The notes under the pieces are model-generated. The model made no database searches, was not told the origin of the DNA, and saw nothing but the letters and a program-made list of their open reading frames with translations. The translations under genes were made by a program, and so were the position numbers. DNA of 64,000 nucleotides from Bradysia coprophila (Eukaryota > Arthropoda > Insecta > Diptera > Sciaridae). Each line of letters opens with the position of its first letter. Positions within the stretch are counted from its first letter, which is position 1. Shown here in pieces: positions 55,601 to 64,000 of the stretch. The stretch is from NCBI RefSeq assembly GCF_014529535.1, contig NW_023503302.1:6062314-6126313 (forward strand), in the 5' to 3' direction.

Positions 55601-57554
55601 GACCAACACTGTAACTCTTGAACTCAGCTCTAACAGAAAATAATTAACATCATCACAAAGCTGCAGATCTCAGCTTTACGAAGAGACAAAACACTCGATA
55701 TTGAAATGAAAATATTATCAACTTTGGACGCAGTAGGTGTTACGGGACACTTCTACTCCCAAAAATTAATTGCTCTACAAAAAAAATGCAAACAGAGCCC
55801 ACCATGCAAGACATTTTGGAATGATTGGACAATGAGTAGTAATCTCTTATAACATTGACGTCCATTCCTTATCATCCAGACCTCCTACAAGAAAAAAAGG
55901 AAAAACTACCGACTGAGAATGGGTCTCATGTGATACTTATTCTTAACTTCAGTCTTGTACGAACTAAGCGACGCATGGAAAATATCTAAGCTATTAAAAA
56001 GATCATTGTGATTAGATTGCATTCTTATAATCGGCGCATTACTTTCGATGTTCGATATACATAGGTTGCCGGATAAAACGTTGGAGCTTCGTGTCTACTC
56101 GGATCTGCTTATTCGCCTCGTAGGTTGGCCTGTAAGGCGCCACATTTTTTATAGTACTTCATTCTGGCTGGACTTTTTTTTTGTGTAACAACTTCACATT
56201 GATTCATTCCCACGAAATGTCACAGCAGTGAAGTTTGTTCATGAAAAAAAAATTCAGTGACACATAACAAAATGTACTAAAATGTAATAGTCTGAGAGAA
56301 AAACCTATTACATTTCACTAATTTCAAAACAATCTTTTCCTATACACAGTGTCTATAAATAGCAACCCTCGTATTTGACCTACGTCACAGTTCGCTTTGA
56401 TGCTAGTAAGAGCAATGAATAAAATTTTCATTCTGAGAAAATTTCAATCTAAACCTCCACCCCGTACGAAGACGCTTACGATGACGGAGCGCGAGCCACT
56501 GTTAATGCGCGTGAAAACCAAAAGAATTGAAGAAAATCTCAACGACTGCGTAAAATTGAAAGCGAATCTTTTTGTTCTCTCTCATTTACTTAATTTGCAA
56601 AATATAAACAAACTTAAACTATGTGCAATGTTATGCCTACCAGCAGCCACTCATTCAATATGTACAGACTGTAATCATTGTGTTTTATTTATAGGTTTGG
56701 TTGGATGTTTCTACAGAAATTCAAATAGAAAATTTAGAAAAATTTGTTCACTGATTAGTTTTTTTGTTTTGTTTTGGTGGTTTAATTAAGAAATGCAACA
56801 GACAACAAAATATAAATTCGATTGTTGGAGATATTCGAGATATATAGTGGGTTTTGTTGAGGGTAGGACATGTTTATGTATGTTGTTATAATTTTTTTTG
56901 TTTCAGGAATTTTGCTTTTATCTTCAGCTGTAATATAAACTTCCAAAAAAAGTACAAAAGGTCTACACAATTGATTATAACAAATACGGAAATCTCGAAA
57001 GATTGGGAAGTATAAAGGAAACGTAACATCGACAAAAGAAAAACTTGTGGTACAGAAAGAACACACTCAATCTATATTTACATTTAAATCAATAAATATG
57101 TGGAGAAGACAGGTAGGAAAGATCTTTGCCAAAAAAAAAAAAAATTATTTACACAAAAAAAATTGGTTGGATAAACTGAAATTTCATTGTTTAGATAAGC
57201 CGGACTCAGAAGCTGAAATAGGATATCACATTTTGGTATTACATTGATAGACGTTATAGGGTCAAGCATTCGACTTCTTTTTTTTTTCCTTTGTACAGAT
57301 ACAGTATAGGCAAAGGGTTTTAAATGCACAGAAGGTGTAGGTAGATAGGTAGGTAGGTATATAAAATAGAAAAGTAATATTAAAACGTTCAGTGTTCATA
57401 ACAGTAGGTTTTTTTTTTGTTTATACAAATTTGGCATTTTGGTGCTGACCATTTAAAACATCTAAAATGTTCAAAAAAAAGTTTTGTAACGAGATAACGA
57501 GATATTGTGAATTTCAAACAAAAAATGTTTTTTTTTCTGTTCTATCAAAATCGT
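52674..57554. other. 4.9-kb stretch expected to hold the missing 5' exon(s)
   Basis: The Ser/Pro-rich gene needs an upstream exon ending in phase 1. Candidates are weak: a 19-bp segment at 53094-53112 with AG/GT ends fits the phase, and a less AT-rich patch at 56440-56545 (minus donor CATC|GTAAGC) could be a leader exon. Neither can be proven by eye. Otherwise I see an imperfect inverted repeat (52910-53064) and poly(A/T) runs. Confidence 0.35.
52910..53064. repeat. Imperfect inverted repeat, about 155 bp
   Basis: GTAACTCATTAATGACGTAA, AACTCACATATGTGTTTTTT, GAG at the left are mirrored by CTCAAGAACACACAAATGAG, TTTTGGAAG, GTTACCGATTTAATGAATTAC at the right. A degraded MITE is likely. Confidence 0.5.
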
Positions 57555-60500
57555 TTATCTCATTTTTTTGAAACTAGTATGAAAGTATTTTGTGTCTGCC
57601 TTACGTCGAGGAGGGGGACGCAATAAATCGTCGAGCGAAAAGGTACGGGCGGTCGCCCCTCCAGGCGGTTGGGGGCTGCTGAGGCTCAAAATGGATGGTT
57701 TGCGTATACCCAGTCGGCCAAATATGGTTCGTGGAGCACCTGGTGTTGTTGCCGTCGATTGCGGTACAACGTTTGTGAACTGTAACTGCTCGCGCAACGA
57801 TTGATGATGATGGTGACCGCTGTGCATCATACCGGGAGCTAAATATTTTTTTTTGGGATAGACAAAAAGAGAAAAACAGAAAACAAAAAGAAACAAAAAA
57901 TTTGTACACATGACCAAGACTGTTCGGATTGTCGTAAATATCAAAATCAAATTACGTCTGTTTCGTTCGGCTTCTTCAGCAAGAAGTTTCTCGATTTTTT
58001 CGGGAAAATGTCTTTTGGCACACCACACCAAGCCGATTACAGCTAATACAACGAACACGGTGATCAGACCTAGCCAAAATGGTTCTTGGAGCATACGCTC
58101 CGATAATGGTTTGTATGGAATGCGAACCATTCGCTTTTCGCAACGTAATCCTTCCCACCAAGCATGACATCTAAATTGATTCGAAAAATGTAAAAAAAAG
58201 TTACTTTGTGTCGACCGAGACAAAATTTGAGTCTAGACCAGCGCACCGCGTTGGTGTAGAGATCAATTTGATGAATTTGAGTATAAACTGAACGAAATTC
58301 AATCAAAAAAAAATATTTCAAAAGTCTAATAAATAGAGAGACAAGTCCAACTCTAAGACTTGTTACAGAGATTTGTCATCTAATAAATTGACTGATCTCA
58401 TTCACGGAAACGAAAAGAAAACAAACGAGATAAGGGAAATAATTTTTTAAAGATTCAACAGATAGACGTGGCAAATTAAAAATGTCTCCTGCTTCAATTC
58501 TCTGAAACAAACCTGCAAAAGAAACTTCCATTCTTGTCAAAACATTCTCCTCTCCCTTCGCATGGGTTCGACGCGCACGGTTTCTGCTTCTGGTCACAAG
58601 TCCGTCCCTCATACCCTTGTTGACATTGACACTGAAACAATTTATTTTATTCATCCAATTCCACTTTGCCGTGTCTCGCACATCTTACCTTATAACTTGT
58701 CGTAGTAAGTTCACATTTACCGTAAATGCACGGTTCAATTTCACACATATTTAAACCGCAAAATCTAAAGTTTACGAATTGATAAAGAAAAAATCGCATA
58801 AATGAGACGAACTAGGCGTGACATACCTTCCAGTGTAGTGTCCCATACACTGACATCTCTTCACATTTCCAACCGTTATACATTTCCCTCCAAACTGGCA
58901 CGGATTTGGATTGCACGTTTCCACATTGTCATCGGACGATGCCAATTTGTATTTGTAATTAATGTCTACAAGAGTAATCCCGATAAAGTGAATGAAACAA
59001 TCCATTGAATCGAACATAAAGTAATTATCGTTTTACCAGCTTGCGTTCGTACAGTTGCATTCAAGCGTACAATGGAACCATTGTGTGTAATCTCTCGGAC
59101 ATGTAATGTATTCAAATAGGACGTAATGTGAATGGGCGATGGTTGAATAAGGCTATCTATTCCGCTTGGATCGTCTAACAAATTAAGACGATTACTATTT
59201 GGCACTTCGCATAGATGCCAATATGTGCCATTGTTGTCGGCATAGTTATCGAAAATCTGAGTGATAATAAAATCGAATTCATGTTTATGTCGGTATGTGT
59301 CCACCATGTTTTTAAACGCAATTCAATAAAACAATAATTGTTGTCATATGCAAAAATCTCTGTCAAATGAATTTCTCTGTATAATGGAACGGATAGTCGG
59401 GATAGACCTTCGTTCTTAGGGACAACCAAGAGTAATACTCTTAGAGTATAATAGCTGGCGCATTTTTTACGAGATTCACCCATGACTAATTACTGTCTGT
59501 ATAATCGGGAATCAAGATTTTTTTTTTAAATTTCAAGAATCCAAATTAAGAAAATTAACGAAATTCTTGTAATTTCCAAAATAAAAACACTGAAAGTAGG
59601 CGCAGCTCGAGAGTAAAAAATTTTTCTTGGTAATATTCGAGATTGCGTATTCTAGAGAGTTTTGAATCTTTGAGAGTCTCTAAATGTCTTGTGACACGCT
59701 GATCATAACAAAATAATAGTCCGAAAGCCCAATGAAAGTTTGTTTAGGCTTGTTTTAAGCACCTACCGGATTCCTAGCCCTAATGACGCAAGTATAACTT
59801 TTCAGTGGTTTTTGTATAACAAACGTGTTCATCTGGGGACAACTGGGGACAATGACTTCTAGTTGAACCGAAACAAAAGTTGTGGTCATACGGAAAAAGG
59901 CTAAGATAATTGAGTCTGACTGTAACTTTTGTACTTTGTTCCCTTGACCTGGAACACTCTCTGCGTGAACTTAAGGTAGCAGAAGTCCGAATCTTATCAG
60001 CGTTACTGATTTTGCACCCGATTGCCTTTCTACTGCCAAAGTCAGGCAAATAGAATTCTTTCGTTACAATCCGACCAGTATCAGTACTCGTGACACAAGA
60101 TTTCTTTTTACTTTGTACAAACCCAATGATAAAATAGCAAAATTAATTCCTCAGTTCCGGAACAATTAATTTCAGTTTATCGTTCGACAAATTTGCATAA
60201 GTTAATAGACTCTGATTAACGTAAAGCTACCACGACAATTATTCGGTTCACGAATAACAAATGGTTATCGCAAATTCTGCTCTATTATTTCAACCACAAA
60301 CAGAGATACGATTCATTTTTATGTTGATCTTCATCGATGGAATATTAAACAATCCATTTCCATTCATCCAATAAAGTAAATGGTTTCCCGAACAAAATGT
60401 TACAAATTTAAACAAAATTTAAACGAAACAAAACACAAAAAGCTTAAAATTGCCATATCGACCGATGAAAATAAATTTCCCGTATATACAGTCCCCATTC

Positions 60501-63500
60501 CCCCACAAGAATGGAAATTGTGAAACATAATTTTCAATACAATAAATAACCCACCTCTAAGCCTCCACCGCCTCTGCATTCATTTTCACTGAAACCAACA
60601 CCAAATACTTCCAAAAGGACAACATTACCAATTGGTGCCACCAAGTGTTGTGTGAAATTTATGTTAATTGGTAGCGATTGCGGATAATTTAAATGTTGCA
60701 ACGAACCGTATGAAAATTCAGTCAAATTTAACGTATGATGTTCGGCAATGATGTTCACTGGAAGAAGAAAGGCACACACACAAACAGAGGCCACACCAGG
60801 TCATTAATATTAAATTAAGCTGCAAAAACGTCTTGGTTTTAAAAACCAATTACTTACACGTTTTAAATGTAGCTCGAAAGCCCCGTCCTCTTGGCATCGG
60901 ACCAGTTCTTATTCGCACAATTAATTTCTCCTTTGAACTAACGAATATCCCATCATTTAATCGTTTGGCATCTTTGAATGGTGTTACTGTTGCACCACCA
61001 CCCAAATCCACTTCAACTAAACTGTCGTCTATTGTTTCGAAATCAGTAAAACGAATCCACACCCGTTTTCCGATTGGTGCTTGAATGATGAACGAACAGT
61101 CTAAATTATTCAACAAAAAGTGCGGATAATTTGGACTGGAAAATGTTCCTTCTTTCGATGTAAGCGTTTGACTGGGACAACCCGATATATCGACGGCATT
61201 CCATGTAAATGAATATCCGATACCTGACAACGAATAGTCGCTGTGAAAATGCAAAATTGTGCCATTCTTTGTGGATACAAAATCGAATTTGGACATATTG
61301 GTATTGTGTAAACCGCACCATCGGACATACGGTAGAAATGTGGGATTGTTATAATGTAATGCATTATGCATTATGTGTGAGTTTACAGCCCGTTTCGGTC
61401 GATTGGACAGCTGTAATCTATTTTTAATCGCTTCCAGTTGGCGCATTTCATTACGTAAATCACTTTCGGCTCGCAGCAAACGCTGAATGTTTCGAAAATA
61501 TTTCAGATCTCGTTTGACGATATTGGTATCGTTATTGATCAGCAGCCATTTGTCGGATTCGGTATCGTTTGCCGGTTCGTCCATTTGATAATTAACATCA
61601 TCCGCTTCTGCTGCTTGTAGCATTGCCATAGGCATCGTTTCAAATTGTTCGGGTGGAGCATCTTCTACGCTAACATAATCGTATAAACACTCATCCTGCT
61701 GTTCCAGATCAATCGTTTGAAATTGGATAATAATACGTGTGTTCTGTGGGCCGTAAATTTTAATCCAATAGTCAATGTTGAGTGGATACGTGTTGGGATA
61801 ACCTGAATTTCCGTTTTTCATTATTTCATTTTTCGAATTTCAAATTTTTCTTTGTTCGTTTTTCATTTATACCGTACCTGGTGATGTCATTCGACCTTCT
61901 GTACCAGAAATGGTTTTATTTTGCACATACGTTTCACCTTCCCTTTGCTTTTTCTTTTTGCAAATGTAACCGCCAAACTTGGAACACTTTTGTGACGCCC
62001 AATATATACCAGATGGTAGCATTGGAGTCGGTGACTTTTTCCACTGTAAGCCTAAGCAATAATGTTCGGATGGTAGCTTATCAACGACACCTTGACCCGG
62101 TAGCCAACCCTGAATGAGATTTCGAAAATTGAAATTAAAACAAATTACCATCTACAGTCGCTGGAATCGTACCTGGAACGACATAGCCGATCCGTCAGTC
62201 CATTCAAATTCTTTACTCTGTGATAGTTCGCCACCCAGCCAATAAACTGCTTGAGGTGTATAATCCATTTGGTTTCGAATGTTTGCCGCAATGAATCTGA
62301 ATGTTTAGAATTGGAAAATATTTAGAGGTCGAGAGATCACACCAATTTTCGAAAATGATTCGATGCAAAAACAAATCTCTACATTAGTTTGCTCGAAGTG
62401 GTACTTAATCTTGTGCAACATCGAGGATGATTCTGTAGAAGTGGAATTGGCTCTCATTCTTCTTTCATACAGAAAATTTAGTGAAACGATTTTGGCATTT
62501 ATTCAACTCATACGGCATCTGTTACATGTCTCTATATCCAGAGAAAAGGGTGGCCTAATTGTAATACCGAATTTTCTGTAAGTTATGTATTCGGCAGTTT
62601 TTCGAAACTGTTATTCAAACACGATAAAATCAAGCGATCTGACAGGAACTGTTCTTTAGTAAAATTTAACGTTAGTCAAAACAAGTGAACAAAAGATTGG
62701 TTATCAGGTAGTAATAAATAATTTTAACAAACAAAGTAGTAGATTTAATGATTATACCTTGATGCGCTTGTTGTTTATAAGATATTACTCACGAAACCTG
62801 GAACGTTCCCGGGTGATAATAAAAGTCTCAAGAGATCGAAAAACGTAGATCCACGTCGTAAAAGACTCGAAACTTTGATACTTTCATTCTTGATTAGGGT
62901 TTCTCCACTGAGCTATTCAATTACGTAAATTCGTGGATTATCTGATGCGATTCTCTAGTTCAAAGGCATCTCGAAACGTCCTTTAGCATCCGTAATGATA
63001 GCTTCCAATGTTCTGAAAATTTACCCTCAAATTTTCGCTTATCTACTGTATGAAAACCACGAGTTGCTGAGACGAACATTCATTCATGTATGTATACTCT
63101 GTATATATGCACATCTGTTTCAAGCATCCAGTTTTAATACCACACAATACTGAACGAATGAATGATATTTTGACCGTACAGATGTGGACGTTATGTGTTA
63201 CTTTTTCGTAGCTATAACAGCGGAATAATGATCCGTACATTTATGCTGTCATATAATTTTCATTCCCTTAATGTTTAAGGCTCAAGAAATTAAATATTTA
63301 TCAAATATGGACTACTTGTTGGCAGTCACATTTAAATTTGTCTAACATACATGTTGGCGCAAACGATTTCAATGATATCAAGTGTATACGTCCCCAAGGT
63401 AAGAACCCTCTTTATCTTTCAATATTAATGCATCGAATTAAAGCCGAAAGGTTAGACGGATCAACATAAATTTTTGGAGAATAAAAGAAGTGAAATGAAG

Positions 63501-63672
63501 AAACAAACACCACTGTTGTACATTTACCTCTGTTCGTCTGCAGAAGATATTGACGTTAGTTGAGCACCCAAACCCCGGCACACCTGTTGCGCTGTTTGCC
63601 AATCGACTTCTGGATAAGTAACAAACAGGTAGCACGAACCATTGTATGGATTCAGTCTTTCGTCGGCACATT
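57555..63672 (-). CDS. Receptor-like protein: C-type lectin, CUB domains, EGF repeats, one membrane helix (5' partial)
   Basis: Eleven exons in phase: 63528-63672, 62173-62296, 61878-62109, 60858-61802, 60555-60757, 59037-59256, 58827-58965, 58689-58764, 58513-58631, 57956-58170, 57555-57838; 899 visible aa, more upstream outside the window. Order: C-type lectin fold (NGSCYLF, WQTAQQVC, VYWLGGE, EFEWTDGS, WASQKCSKFGGYICK); CUB 1 split by an acidic/helical insert (YPNTYPLNIDYWIKIYGPQN, QDECLYDYVSVED); CUB 2 (SPNYPHFLLNNLDC); CUB-like 3 (CRGGGGLEIFDNYADNNG); three EGF-type repeats (TCNPNPCQFGGKC, CEIEPCIYGKC, CASNPCEGRGEC); membrane helix FWLGLITVFVVLAVIGLVW; about 135-residue cytoplasmic tail with His and Pro clusters. 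The WND sugar/calcium motif is replaced by WAS, so sugar binding may be lost. Plasma-membrane receptor or adhesion role is inferred. Family name not known to me. Confidence 0.88.
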
Positions 63673-64000
63673 CTGAAGAAGCTGTAAATTTGTTAATATC
63701 GAATGACTACATGCAATTAATGTGGACACAAGAAATTGTTTGCTATATAATGCTGAAAACTTTGTAAAATGCCTCGGCGATAAATCGTATTATAAAATCG
63801 TGATTATGTTGGGTGGGGAACAAAGATTTCAGAAATGAGATTATATGGTTTATCTAACCATCGAACTATATGATGTAAAAACAGCGCACATCGCACAACG
63901 GTTGCATTATATTTCGAAGCAAGCTGAATCAACTGATCAAAGATAATACTAAACATAATGATCGTTCTCAATTCTCAAATGAATCGAAATGAACTGTAAG
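63673..64000. other. Intron of the receptor-like gene
   Basis: The lectin exon at 63528-63672 starts in phase 1 behind a good acceptor (TTCTTCAG), so this stretch is intron. It holds no exon I can support. Confidence 0.5.

Noticed and set aside
56397-56789. 130-aa plus-strand frame (PPPRTKTLTMTEREPLL...)
   Set aside because: Only the first third is protein-like; the rest is hydrophobic low-complexity from AT-rich DNA. No splice partner found. The less AT-rich patch is more likely a leader exon or promoter, unproven.
59175-59483. Apparent frameshift in the receptor-like gene at an A-run near 59312
   Set aside because: The frame before the ATGG at 59307 looked like coding sequence one base out of phase. 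A good acceptor (TATTATCACTCAG) at 59257-59258 gives an exon starting IFDNYADNNG that continues the CUB-like domain in phase, so the upstream frame is intron.
57555-63672. Attractin / Distracted orthologue
   Set aside because: CUB, EGF, C-type lectin and one membrane helix are all in attractin, but the order differs (lectin comes first here), and no kelch or PSI part is visible.
1-64000. CRISPR array, operon or other prokaryotic system
   Set aside because: All supported genes are spliced or typical insect single-exon genes; no regular direct repeats with spacers were seen.

Overview
The window looks like nuclear DNA of an AT-rich insect, most likely a dipteran and possibly a nematoceran such as a fungus gnat. 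That placement is an inference from gene content, short phase-consistent introns, (A+T)-rich spacers and many small DNA-transposon relics; there is no rRNA or mitochondrial marker to fix the species. Nothing suggests bacteria: there are no operons, and coding regions resolve only when spliced. I joined exons by hand using GT/AG sites and reading phase.

Layout. 1-167: 3' end of an unidentified plus-strand gene. 837-5909 (minus): an unidentified four-exon gene for 545 aa, with a 5'-truncated LINE in an intron. 5910-13618: gene-poor, repeat-bearing spacer. 13619-20482 (minus): a complete 22-exon cilia/flagella gene, CFAP43 (1612 aa by my splicing). 21128-22300 (minus): inosine-uridine nucleoside hydrolase, four exons. 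23156-32425 (plus): three tandem intronless F-box/leucine-rich genes, the last two from a recent roughly 2 kb duplication, with a LINE relic, short repeats and a hAT-type element between them. 33381-35273 (minus): DNAJC1-like ER co-chaperone with J domain, membrane segment and two SANT domains. 36330-37725 (plus): protein O-fucosyltransferase 2. 37726-44274: spacer rich in fold-back and tRNA-derived repeats. 44275-52673 (minus): 11 exons of a large, probably disordered, unidentified protein whose 5' end I could not find; one intron carries a 1061-bp inverted-repeat transposon. 57555-63672 (minus): 3' 11 exons of a single-pass receptor-like protein with C-type lectin, CUB, EGF, membrane and cytoplasmic parts; its 5' end lies beyond the window.

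The genes do not form one pathway. DNAJC1 and POFUT2 both serve the ER and are divergently placed (start codons about 1.06 kb apart, with three small transposon relics between), but this may be chance. The most distinctive observations are the F-box cluster (internal duplication of the F-box flank, mosaic similarity between copies), two non-autonomous hAT elements with perfect 8-bp target duplications, a long-TIR element with a 4-bp duplication, a repeat that supplies the last codons of a gene, and an array of mutually inverted ACGATAATATCGT-type words.
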